Assembly: GCA_023435305.1 (NCBI GenBank)
Contig: JAEYRV010000003.1
Coordinates: 1 to 64,000 of the forward strand
DNA length: 64,000 bases
DNA from: Bacillota bacterium
GTDB lineage: Bacteria > Bacillota > Clostridia > Acetivibrionales > DTU013
Reading direction: 5' to 3'
Position numbers and translations under genes: made by a program. Positions 7,799 through 16,291 of this stretch are shown here, piece after piece (the stretch's first letter is position 1; every line of letters starts with the position of its first letter). A model generated the notes under the pieces. That model did not search any database. It saw only the letters and a program-made list of their open reading frames with translations, and was not told the DNA's origin.

Positions 7799-9106
7799 AT
7801 GAAAAGGGTCACACTTACATTACTTGCAGTTACAATCTTCCTGTTAGTTGGCTGTACGGTGACAGTAAAACCCGAGCAGAAAGAGACAATCGTTAATCCA
7901 TCGAGTTCATTTGAGGGTCTGTTGCAATATCCATCTGATAATTCGTCTACTGGTGGATTTGATGAAGATGAAATCAAGGATATGAGTAACGAGAAAATAG
8001 AATGTGCAGACTCATATATTACCGATGTCTATAGCAAAGTATCCATGAATAAAGAAAACAAGATGGAGAAAGCAGAATATAAAATCATTCAAGGGAAAGA
8101 CGGAACGAAGTATTCTGCTGAATTGAGCTATGATAGTAAGGAATATACATATAGTTTCACAATAAATGATGAGAGCGGGATAAACCTGCTGTCTTTGACC
8201 ACATATGCATCATATTATGGTGATGTATTCAGAATATTGGATCTCAACATGGACGGCTATGCAGATATACAGTTTCTAACAGGAGAAGGCACCATGAACA
8301 GCGTCTATGATTTCTATATTTGGAATGCAGCCGCCAGGAAATTTGTTAAGGCAGAATGTGAAGACGAACTGTTATTTATAGAACTTGAGATAAATGAAGG
8401 CTATATAAGATTGAGGGGAAGAAACGACTCCAGTTCAGGGATTATCACGGAATACAAGTGGGAAGGCAATAAGATGATCAAGGTGTCGGTAGATGAATAT
8501 CATGCAGATGATGAGGATTCAGCTGAAAACAGCGACTGGAGATTTACTCAGGATGATATAAAAATAAATGACAAGATTATTTTAGGCATAACATATGAAG
8601 AATTACTGCGGACATTCGGAAATCCTGTTGAAACAAAAACCTACAAAATAAACCCGCCGGCGACAGAACCTGATTATTTTGAATATATTTATGTATGTGT
8701 ATATGATGGATTCGAATGCGAGTTTTTCACCGGCCAAAATGAAAAAATTCCAGAGCCGGCAGATACAGTTTTCAGATTTGATATAACGAATCAAAGCGCC
8801 CATCTGGAATGTGAATTGTATATAGGGATCGATAAGGATGAACTGGATCTAAGATACGACATAAACAAAATATATAGGCTGAATGATGCTGAGAACTATG
8901 ATTTGAGTAATATACAGAATGTACTATGGAGCTATAAACCGGAAGGATACTACGCTGATTATGAGAAAGCGGCGATCGTGTATCATGATGTCAACAGCTT
9001 CGAAGAACCGCTTGCCAAGGCGCTGGTGCTTCTCTTTGATGATGACATGGGTTACGATACAGACAGGGTTCAGCGCATAGTTTTCGGATATCCCACAGCA
9101 AATTGA
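7799..9106 (+). CDS. hypothetical lipoprotein (435 aa)
   Basis: The N-terminus MKRVTLTLLAVTIFLLVGC is a classic lipoprotein signal with the lipobox cysteine at residue 19, so the mature protein is tethered outside the membrane. The middle contains VFRILDLNMDGYADIQFLTG near residues 140-160, like the D-x-N-x-D-G-x-x-D calcium-binding loops of FG-GAP/VCBS-type proteins, and then FYIWNAAARKF. The remainder is acidic and unrecognised. A weak ribosome binding site AGAGAAGAGG precedes the ATG. It is followed by its own terminator and stands alone. Confidence 0.75.
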   Translation: MKRVTLTLLAVTIFLLVGCTVTVKPEQKETIVNPSSSFEGLLQYPSDNSSTGGFDEDEIKDMSNEKIECADSYITDVYSKVSMNKENKMEKAEYKIIQGKDGTKYSAELSYDSKEYTYSFTINDESGINLLSLTTYASYYGDVFRILDLNMDGYADIQFLTGEGTMNSVYDFYIWNAAARKFVKAECEDELLFIELEINEGYIRLRGRNDSSSGIITEYKWEGNKMIKVSVDEYHADDEDSAENSDWRFTQDDIKINDKIILGITYEELLRTFGNPVETKTYKINPPATEPDYFEYIYVCVYDGFECEFFTGQNEKIPEPADTVFRFDITNQSAHLECELYIGIDKDELDLRYDINKIYRLNDAENYDLSNIQNVLWSYKPEGYYADYEKAAIVYHDVNSFEEPLAKALVLLFDDDMGYDTDRVQRIVFGYPTAN

Positions 9107-9150
9107 TTTTATGTGAACACGAGCAATAACAGGAACGCCAATAACAAGAC

Positions 9151-9205
9151 CGGCAGTGCTTGACCGCAGTGACATCGCTGCAAACAGCGCTGCCGTTTTT
9201 ATTTT
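9151..9205 (+). terminator. rho-independent terminator
   Basis: CGGCAGTGCT (9151-9160) pairs with AGCGCTGCCG (9186-9195), followed by TTTTTATTTT. Confidence 0.75.
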
Positions 9206-9395
9206 CTGTATCTCTGAAGCCTTTCGAAATCCTCCGGTAATGAAATTTTTCCCTGAACTGATGTGTTATAAGACAAATAGAACCTTTTTTCGTTTATAAT
9301 AAATGTATGGCATGAAAACATGCTGACTATTAGGGGATGATATACGAGATATGCGTTCTGTCCCGCTTAATGACGTGCTATAAGGAAGGAAAATC

Positions 9396-10295
9396 ATGAA
9401 TATTCAGATAATTACTGCTCCGCTTGTTGGCGGACTTATAGGGCTGATAACCAACGGCCTGGCAATAAGGATGCTGTTCAGACCAATGAAGGCCGTTTAT
9501 ATAGGAAAGTTCAAGCTGCCCTTTACACCTGGCCTGATACCGAAAGAAAGACCGAGATTGGCCCAATCGATAGGCGATGTCATAAGCAGAGATCTGCTAA
9601 ACCGGGATACGCTTAGGACTACCCTCTTATCGGACTCGATGAGGGAGAGCATCAATTCCAAGATCGATGAAATGGTCGTCAGATATAGCCTGAGCGAAGA
9701 GACTGTCAGTGATGCCATTGAAAAAATCATAGCAAAAAATGTAGTCGATGAGAAGCTGGACAATGCAAAAGAGGTACTTGCGCTTACTATTACACAAAAA
9801 GCAATCGAGCAGGATATTGGTAAAAGCATTGTTGACTATGCTTATGATGAAATAATGGCAAAGACCAAGCCGGTGTTCAAGTCCATAACCAGTACAGCTG
9901 TCAGCTCGTTCAGGCAGCCGTTGGCAAACAAGATCAATTCGATGATCGATACAAAATCAAGGCCGCTTATAGAAAAATTCCTTGAGGATCAGGCCGATGA
10001 GATATTGAACATGCCAGTAAAGGATATTGTCGCTAAATACCATGACAAAATACCTCAGATTAAAATGTATTTATGGAGCATATATGAAGAGGCAATCACT
10101 AAAAAGCTTGCTGATGTGCTGGATACGGTGGGCATTTCAGAGGTTGTCACCAACAAGATCAATGAGTTGGAGCTGACTGAGCTGGAAGAAATGATAAACA
10201 ATTTGATGAAGAAGGAACTCAATGCCTTGATATGGCTGGGCGGACTGCTTGGTGTGGTAATGGGCTTTATCAACGTTATCGTCGACATGTTCTAG
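9396..10295 (+). CDS. DUF445 family membrane protein
   Basis: The 299-residue protein opens with APLVGGLIGLITNGLAIRMLFRPMKAVYIGKFKLPFTPGLIPKER split over residues 6-50, which is the conserved N-terminal block of DUF445 (YheB-like) proteins. It closes with a hydrophobic segment, IWLGGLLGVVMGFINVIVDMF. Between these, residues 60-270 are helical and charged. The layout suggests two membrane anchors with a large helical domain between them. The biochemical role of DUF445 is not known to me. ATG follows AAGGAAGGAAAATC. It appears monocistronic. Confidence 0.9.
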   Translation: MNIQIITAPLVGGLIGLITNGLAIRMLFRPMKAVYIGKFKLPFTPGLIPKERPRLAQSIGDVISRDLLNRDTLRTTLLSDSMRESINSKIDEMVVRYSLSEETVSDAIEKIIAKNVVDEKLDNAKEVLALTITQKAIEQDIGKSIVDYAYDEIMAKTKPVFKSITSTAVSSFRQPLANKINSMIDTKSRPLIEKFLEDQADEILNMPVKDIVAKYHDKIPQIKMYLWSIYEEAITKKLADVLDTVGISEVVTNKINELELTELEEMINNLMKKELNALIWLGGLLGVVMGFINVIVDMF

Positions 10296-10508
10296 AATTT
10301 TCTTTTACATTTCACTGGAAATTCTCTTGGTGTTTCCTGTCATTTTATTTACTTATTTTTAATCGGTTTATGTTATAATATATGTTATTATGTAGGAACA
10401 AAACGAAAAAAGGCCAGTCTAATAAATACCTATTATAAAAAATGTAAGTACACATAAAATATTGGTGCTTGAACAACTTGCACAAATGATGAAATGGGGG
10501 GCATTCTT

Positions 10509-11861
10509 ATGAAATTGATCCAAAAAGCCAGGGCGTCTGTATTACTATTGGCAGTAGTGATGTTAATTACGGGCTGCACAGGAGGAAAGCTGCAGTCACA
10601 GCTGTCGGAGAATGCAGGCGGGACTGCGGATCAGCAGCAGGATAATCTGGCAGGATCAGAGGACGGTAGTGCCGGAGAAGAGGCGGGACAGGATGCTGCA
10701 AACGACGGTGCAGGAGATAGCTCTGCTGCCGAAGGAACCGAGGGCGCTGGCCAGGAAGATCCATCTGATGGAGCAGCACAAACTAAAGAAGATGTCCCTG
10801 TAAAGGCAAAAGCGCTTTATTTGACCGGCTGGACCGTTGGAAGCTCAAGTAAAGTTGAACATTATGTAGAGGTGGCAAATACTACAGAAATCAATGCATA
10901 TGTAGTCGACATAAAAGACGATGACGGATTTGTAGGTTATGAGTCACAGGTGCCTGAAGTCCAGGCAAACGGCACATGGAAGAAAAAGTACAATCCTGAC
11001 AATGTGCTGAAGGCATTTCACGACAACGATATATATGTTATCGGCAGGCTGGTAGTCTACAAGGATCCTGTTTATTCGCTGAAGAGACCTGATCTGGCGA
11101 TAAAAAATATCAACGGCGGATTGTGGAAGGACAGAAACAAGCTGACCTGGCTCAATCCATACAACAAGGAAAACTGGGATTACACGATAAGCATAGCAAA
11201 AGAGGCGGTAGAGAAGGGATTTGACGAGATACAGTTCGACTATGTCAGATTCCCGAGCGATGGGAAACCCAAAGAAATGGACTTTACCGGTATAGAGCAG
11301 GAAAGATACGAGGCTATATGTGAATTTCTTGCATATGCAAAGGAGCAGATGCCGGGAGTGCCGATATCTGCAGATGTATTCGGAATAATATTCGAAAGCC
11401 CGAAGGATACGGAGCGCATAGGTCAGTATCTCGAATTCGTAGGCAAAGACATCGACTATATATCGCCGATGGTCTATCCGTCACATTATGCCTACGGACA
11501 AATCGTCAACAAGGTGAAATTCGACATCCCGGATCATGAACCCTACGGAGTCGTATATAATACCCTTGCAAAAGGTAAGAGCAGGATCGAGCAGGCCGGT
11601 GAATATAAAGCTAAGGTCAGGCCCTATCTGCAGGATTTTACAGCATCCTGGCTCAAAGTGAACGGGAAGAAAATGTACCAGGAGTACGGTGCGGAGCAGG
11701 TAAGACAGCAGATCCAGGCTGTGTATGATGCAGGCTACGAAGAGTGGATCCTGTGGGATGCCAGCAATACCTACCATGAGGAGGCCCTTCTCAAGGAAGG
11801 AGAAGCACAGGAAACCGGAGCAGCAGATACGGCAAACGGCGGACAAGACACAACCGAATGA
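10509..11861 (+). CDS. putative glycoside hydrolase lipoprotein (DUF4015/PF13200)
   Basis: I place the start at ATG 10509 because GGGGGGC lies seven bases before it; an in-frame ATG at 10494 would put the ribosome binding site inside the gene. The product (450 aa) has a lipoprotein signal (LLLAVVMLITGC), a long low-complexity Gly/Ala/Asp/Glu linker up to about residue 95, then the PF13200-type catalytic domain: KALYLTGWTVG, EINAYVVDIKDDDGFVGY, FDEIQFDYVRFPSDG, ISADVFGII and ISPMVYPSHYAYG. These resemble strand-end motifs of a TIM-barrel glycosidase, with acidic residues at FDYVRFP as likely catalytic candidates. It probably acts on cell-wall or surface glycans. An extended -10 (TGTTATAAT, 10371-10379) may be its promoter. 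Confidence 0.85.
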   Translation: MKLIQKARASVLLLAVVMLITGCTGGKLQSQLSENAGGTADQQQDNLAGSEDGSAGEEAGQDAANDGAGDSSAAEGTEGAGQEDPSDGAAQTKEDVPVKAKALYLTGWTVGSSSKVEHYVEVANTTEINAYVVDIKDDDGFVGYESQVPEVQANGTWKKKYNPDNVLKAFHDNDIYVIGRLVVYKDPVYSLKRPDLAIKNINGGLWKDRNKLTWLNPYNKENWDYTISIAKEAVEKGFDEIQFDYVRFPSDGKPKEMDFTGIEQERYEAICEFLAYAKEQMPGVPISADVFGIIFESPKDTERIGQYLEFVGKDIDYISPMVYPSHYAYGQIVNKVKFDIPDHEPYGVVYNTLAKGKSRIEQAGEYKAKVRPYLQDFTASWLKVNGKKMYQEYGAEQVRQQIQAVYDAGYEEWILWDASNTYHEEALLKEGEAQETGAADTANGGQDTTE

Positions 11862-11910
11862 TCCCACTGCGTTAAAGCAGAGCGATCAACTAAATGCAAA
11901 TGTAAATGTA

Positions 11911-11940
11911 AAGGCTCTCCTAAAATGGGGGCCTTTTTTA
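11911..11940 (+). terminator. rho-independent terminator
   Basis: AAGGCTCTCC pairs imperfectly with GGGGGCCTT across a short loop, followed by TTTTTTA. It separates the lipoprotein from nrdJ. Confidence 0.7.
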
Positions 11941-12061
11941 TGGAGTTTTAAGTTGTCTCAGTGCAATGAAAGGAACCTGACCGCGCTTAATATCATATGG
12001 AGCATATTATTCCGTTTTATGCAATAGGTCATATTTACTAATTAATTTTACCGTTTCCATA

Positions 12062-12089
12062 TTGACTTGTTCTGCAAAAGTGATACAAT
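12062..12089 (+). promoter_or_regulatory. probable promoter of nrdJ
   Basis: TTGACT at 12062-12067, a 16-base spacer and TACAAT at 12084-12089, 62 bases before the start codon. No NrdR-box pair or riboswitch is evident in the leader. Confidence 0.55.
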
Positions 12090-12150
12090 ATACTGTGCCA
12101 GGAAAAAATATCTATACTAAATATAGTGTCAAGTTCGAGGAGGCCAAGAC

Positions 12151-14610
12151 ATGAATTTATCGGAGAACGCAGTAAAGGTCCTTGAAAAAAGGTACCTCAC
12201 CAAGGACGAAACTGGTAAACTTCTTGAAGACCCCGAAGGTATGTTCAAACGGGTAGCCAAGGCGATCGCCTCGGCAGACAAATCTTTCGTATCGGCAGCA
12301 GAACTCAAAAAAATTGAAAAAGAATTTTTCGACTTGATGGCGAATCTTGAGTTTTTGCCCAATTCACCCACGCTTATGAACGCGGGACGGCCTCTTGGGC
12401 AACTTAGCGCATGTTTTGTGCTGCCTATCGAGGATACGATGGAGGGAATATTCGATTCCATCAAAAATGCAGCGCTCATACACAAGAGCGGCGGCGGCAC
12501 AGGCTTCAGCTTCTCCAGGCTGAGGGCAAAGGGAGCTTCTGTGAACTCTACAGGAGGAGTCGCCAGCGGACCCATCAGCTTCATGAAGGTATTCAATGCC
12601 GCAACTGAGGCAGTCAAGCAGGGAGGAACCAGAAGAGGCGCCAATATGGGCATTCTCAGGGTCGACCATCCCGACATCCGCGAATTTATCACTTGCAAGC
12701 AGGATAATAAAGACATAACCAATTTCAACATTAGTGTCGCTTTGACTGAAGAATTCATGGAAGCGGCAGAAAAGGGACTTACATACGATCTGATCGATCC
12801 AAAGACCAAAGAAACGGTAAAAACGGAAAACGCCAGAGAGATTTTTGACATGATCATCGACAACGCCTGGAACAATGGCGAACCGGGCATCGTATTCCTT
12901 GACAGGATCAACAAGGACAATGTCACGCCGGAAATAGGCGAGATCGAAAGCACCAATCCCTGCGGCGAACAGCCGCTGCTGCCTCACGAAGCATGCAATC
13001 TGGGATCGATAAACCTGAATCTGATGATCAAGACAAACGGCGACAAGGTCGAAGTCGATTATGACAGGCTTGGAACCGTAGTCAGAAAAGCAGTTCATTT
13101 CCTTGACAATGTTATTGAAGTAAACCGCTATCCTCTGCCGGAGATAGACAACATGACAAGAGGCACCAGAAAGATCGGCCTTGGTGTCATGGGCTGGGCT
13201 GATATGCTCTGCAAGCTGGGCATCGCCTACAATTCACAGAAGGCCATCAAGCTGGCTGAGAAAATAATGCATTTCATACAGGACGAGGCTCGCAGCGCAT
13301 CTGTCGAACTGGCTGAGAAAAAGGGAGTCTTCCCGATGTACGAGAAGAGCATATACAAGGATCTCGGCGTCAAGGTAAGAAATGCAACGACCACAACCAT
13401 AGCTCCTACAGGGACCCTCAGTATAATAGCAGGCTGTTCCAGTGGTATAGAGCCCATATTCGCCATTTCGTACATCAGAAATGTAATGGACAATGACGAA
13501 TTGATCGAGGTCAACCCCATATTCAAGAAAATATCCGAGGAAGGCAGCTTCTACTCGGACGATCTGATGAGGCGTATAGCTAAAAAAGGCTCTCTCCATG
13601 AGTTTGCCGAGATCCCTGAGGATATAAAGGAAGTATTCGTTACGGCTCATGATATATCTCCGGAGTGGCATGTCAAGATGCAGGCGTCCTTCCAGAAGTA
13701 CACCGACAACGCAGTATCAAAGACTGTCAACCTTAGCCATGATGCTACACGTGAAGATGTCAGAGCAGTGTTCGAGCTGGCATACAGGACATACTGCAAG
13801 GGAGTCACTATCTACAGGGACGGCAGCAGAGAGATGCAGGTACTCAACATCGGCGAGGTCAAGGGCAAAGAGGCAGGCAATGCTGCAGCTCCGGCTGATG
13901 AAGCGAATGTCTGTTGTGACGCTTCGGGCAAACAGCCATGGATCGAACCGAGACCGCGTCCGGATATCACCACAGGCTTTACCGAGAAGGTCAAGATCGG
14001 CTGCGGAAACCTTTATATAACAGTTAACTATGACGAAAACGGCATTTGCGAAGTTTTCACAAATACAGGCCGCGCAGGCGGCTGCCCGTCGCAGTCCGAA
14101 GCTACGAGCCGACTCGTGTCCATTGCTCTGAGATCAGGTATCGATGCAAAATCCATAGTCGAACAGCTCAAGGGAATAAGATGCCCGTCAACCATAAGAC
14201 AGAAGGATCTGAGGGTGTTGTCCTGCCCAGACGCAATAGGCCGCCTTATCGAGAAGGTATTGAAGCTCCAGAACGGCAACGGCAATGGCAACGGCAACGG
14301 CAATGGCAATGGTCACAGTGCCAGCGGTGGAAGCAAGGAGATTACAAACGGCAACGCGGAAGTAAGAAAAAACGCAGTTGCTAAATCCAAGGCCGATGCC
14401 GGCAAGCTGGACTTTATCCCGAGGCCTACAGGTAATTCACCGATGTATGAAGAAAACTATCATGATGCAGATATGCTCAATGACAAGGGTGACAGCTACA
14501 GCATCAGTGATACTCTTCATATGGCAAATTGCCCCGAATGCGGCAAACCAGTAGAGCATGAGGGCGGATGCGTGATCTGCAGGCACTGCGGCTTCAGCAA
14601 ATGCGGCTGA
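12151..14610 (+). CDS. nrdJ: adenosylcobalamin-dependent ribonucleoside-diphosphate reductase (class II)
   Basis: This 819-residue enzyme makes deoxyribonucleotides using adenosylcobalamin to generate the thiyl radical. Characteristic blocks are NSPTLMNAGRPLGQLSACFVLP split over residues 70-92, IHKSGGGTGFSFSRLR, TNPCGEQPLLPHEACNLGS with the active-site cysteine region, and TTTIAPTGTLSIIAGCSSGIEP. After about residue 700 a low-complexity (Asn-Gly) repeat forms a flexible linker, and the C-terminus ends with CPECGKPVEHEGGCVICRHCGFSKCG, split as four Cys pairs, the zinc/redox tail that re-reduces the active site. AGGAGGCC precedes the ATG. It depends on B12, which links it to the cobalamin uptake genes at 33-37 kb. 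Confidence 0.96.
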   Translation: MNLSENAVKVLEKRYLTKDETGKLLEDPEGMFKRVAKAIASADKSFVSAAELKKIEKEFFDLMANLEFLPNSPTLMNAGRPLGQLSACFVLPIEDTMEGIFDSIKNAALIHKSGGGTGFSFSRLRAKGASVNSTGGVASGPISFMKVFNAATEAVKQGGTRRGANMGILRVDHPDIREFITCKQDNKDITNFNISVALTEEFMEAAEKGLTYDLIDPKTKETVKTENAREIFDMIIDNAWNNGEPGIVFLDRINKDNVTPEIGEIESTNPCGEQPLLPHEACNLGSINLNLMIKTNGDKVEVDYDRLGTVVRKAVHFLDNVIEVNRYPLPEIDNMTRGTRKIGLGVMGWADMLCKLGIAYNSQKAIKLAEKIMHFIQDEARSASVELAEKKGVFPMYEKSIYKDLGVKVRNATTTTIAPTGTLSIIAGCSSGIEPIFAISYIRNVMDNDELIEVNPIFKKISEEGSFYSDDLMRRIAKKGSLHEFAEIPEDIKEVFVTAHDISPEWHVKMQASFQKYTDNAVSKTVNLSHDATREDVRAVFELAYRTYCKGVTIYRDGSREMQVLNIGEVKGKEAGNAAAPADEANVCCDASGKQPWIEPRPRPDITTGFTEKVKIGCGNLYITVNYDENGICEVFTNTGRAGGCPSQSEATSRLVSIALRSGIDAKSIVEQLKGIRCPSTIRQKDLRVLSCPDAIGRLIEKVLKLQNGNGNGNGNGNGNGHSASGGSKEITNGNAEVRKNAVAKSKADAGKLDFIPRPTGNSPMYEENYHDADMLNDKGDSYSISDTLHMANCPECGKPVEHEGGCVICRHCGFSKCG

Positions 14611-14709
14611 CCACCTGATGCGAAAGACCGCCTGATGCGAAAGATCGCCTGATGCGAAAGATCGCCTGAGCGGCTGACCGCCTGATGCGAAAGATCGCCT
14701 GAGCGGCTG
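14598..14709 (+). repeat. 17-bp tandem repeats after the nrdJ stop codon
   Basis: Units CCTGATGCGAAAGATCG recur with a 17-bp period at 14614, 14631 and 14648, and a larger unit (CCTGATGCGAAAGATCGCCTGAGCGGCTG) recurs to 14709. The segment GCGGCTGACC, which contains the nrdJ stop codon, is itself part of the pattern. Confidence 0.85.
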
Positions 14710-14775
14710 GTACATATGTTACTCTGGGACTTATTATTGATACATAGTTTAAATTGATATACTCTAACTCCTCAG

Positions 14776-14811
14776 AAAATAGGGTGAAAACAAATTCATC
14801 CTATTTTTTTC
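14776..14811 (+). terminator. probable terminator downstream of nrdJ
   Basis: AAAATAGG-G-TGAA pairs with TTCA-T-CCTATTTT, ending in TTTTTTTCTT. It lies after the 17-bp repeats. Confidence 0.75.
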
Positions 14812-14931
14812 TTATTAACTTGCATGAATATTGCTACTATGGACTTGGATGTGACATACGAATGTATAATGTATGTTTTTGCTGTATACGGCCATGTTAC
14901 AATGTTTGGGTAATCGGGCTGACATGAGAAA

Positions 14932-15238
14932 ATTTTAAGTAGAGTCCTGATACAGTCGACAGCCTGGTTCGTTTTTCAAGTACAGTCCAGGTTCATCCAA
15001 CTGACTGGTCCGTTTTTCAAGTAAAGTCCTAGTACGGCCAACCGACTGGTCCGTTTTTCAAGTAAAGTCCTGGTACAGCCAACCGACTGGCCCGTTTTTC
15101 AAGTAAAGTCCTAGTACAGCCAACCGACTGGTCCGTTTTTCAAGTAAAGTCCTAGTACGGCAGACCGACTGGTCCATTTTTCAAGTAAAGTCCTAGTACG
15201 GCAGACCGACTGGTCCGTTTTTCAAGTAAAGTCCTAGT
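14932..15238 (+). repeat. 41-bp minisatellite, about 7.5 copies
   Basis: The block GTTTTTCAAG recurs at 14971, 15012, 15053, 15094, 15135, 15176 (as ATTTTTCAAG) and 15217, always exactly 41 bp apart, with a degenerate copy before the first. The rest of the unit reads TAAAGTCCTAGTACGGCC then AACCGACTGGTCC. Outer copies are more diverged than inner ones. There are no unique spacers, so it is not a CRISPR array. No open frame is maintained. Confidence 0.95.
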
Positions 15239-15513
15239 TTATTATGCATCTGGTCTACATAAAGCCATACTAGATTCATTATGTTCACTATTTATTGAAT
15301 ATATTCCATAAAAAATGAAATAAGTAGGACTATAGTTGAAATTTGGACCACCGAAGAAATAAAATGTCTTCATTCGATCTGATTAACTTCCCAAGCCCTT
15401 TTATGTGGAGCTGTTGAGGTATAGCTACATTATATTAACTCCAACAAAAGCCGCACCGGTATTGAATTTCAAGTAAAAGCCCGTACTTATCCCACATAGA
15501 TGATTTCGTGAAA

Positions 15514-15600
15514 AGGCAGCACATATGTAAAATAGGATAATTTTGCGGATAGAGGCAGCACATATATGAAAAATAAGTTGATTTTGCAGACAGGGGCAGT
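15514..15600 (+). repeat. two to three diverged copies of a ~39-bp unit
   Basis: GGCAGCACATAT occurs at 15515 and 15554, and a truncated GGCAGTA at 15595. The intervening bases (AAAATAGGATAATTTTGCGGA and AAAATAAGTTGATTTTGCAGA, each 21 bases with differences) are similar. The 270 bases between the 41-bp array and this repeat show nothing recognisable. Confidence 0.6.
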
Positions 15601-15620
15601 AGTTCTGATTTCATATGACC

Positions 15621-15767
15621 GCGGTGTGCAAAAACCGTGTCATCTGGGCGCCCAAACTATTCTGGAGTCTACATAAACCCAAGAGTACTCTGATTATATG
15701 TCATAATCATTGAATACTTTCAATAAAATCGTTGATATTGTGCCCAAATGACACGGTTTCTGCACAC
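15621..15767. mobile_element. MITE-like inverted-repeat element, copy 1
   Basis: The left end GTGTGCAAAAACCGTGTCAT (15624-15643) followed by CTGGGC is nearly the exact reverse complement of the right end TGCCCAAATGACACGGTTTC then TGCACAC (15741-15767). These 27-base terminal inverted repeats flank about 90 bases with no coding capacity. A second element with the same outer end (GCGGTGTGCAAAAACC) is at 37543. It could be a non-autonomous transposon relic or a stable RNA hairpin; no transposase is nearby. Confidence 0.65.
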
Positions 15768-15817
15768 TCCCCCTATTACCCAATAGTTATGGTTAATCCT
15801 TTAGCGGCAGGGGTATT

Positions 15818-16145
15818 CCACGACAGCTGAGATACGGATGTATACCGCGACAGCTGAGGTACGGATGTTTACCGTGACAGCTAAGGCATTGGGGTATCCT
15901 GTGACAGCTGAGTCACAGGAGGCATCCTACGACAGTTGAGGCTCTGGCGGTATCCTGAGACAGCCGAGGTACTGGGGCATCCTACGGCGCTGAGTCACTG
16001 GGGCATCCTACGGCTGCTGAGTCACAGGAGGTATCCTATGACAGCCGAGGCTCTGGGGCCATACCGCAATAGCTGAGGCTCTGGGGCCAAACCGCGACAG
16101 CTAAGGCATTGGGGCCATACTGCTGCAGCTAAGGTGCTGTAGTTG
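15818..16145 (+). repeat. degenerate 26-28-bp tandem array, about 12 copies
   Basis: Units of the form GACAGCTGAGGYWCTGGGG followed by a CATCCTAC-like tail are repeated about twelve times with many substitutions and small length changes. CAGCTGAG or CAGCYRAG is the best kept core. No unique spacers and no maintained reading frame are seen. This is the third array in the 14.6-16.2 kb gene desert. Confidence 0.85.
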
Positions 16146-16291
16146 AATAGGTTGAAGTGTGATAATGAAGCAAAAGGTACGCCTTATTGATATGTGTAAT
16201 AAAAATTATTTGTAATCGAAAATTTATCTCTTGAGTAATGCGTTATACGCTATAATAGTAGGTAAATAATTATTTCAATCGTGAGGAGAAC

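Noticed and set aside
7702..7896. 64-residue frame overlapping the lipoprotein start
   Set aside because: No ribosome binding site; the overlapping frame has a clear lipoprotein signal peptide.
14932..15238. Possible CRISPR array because of regular repeats
   Set aside because: The 41-bp units are contiguous with no unique spacers between them, and no cas genes are present.
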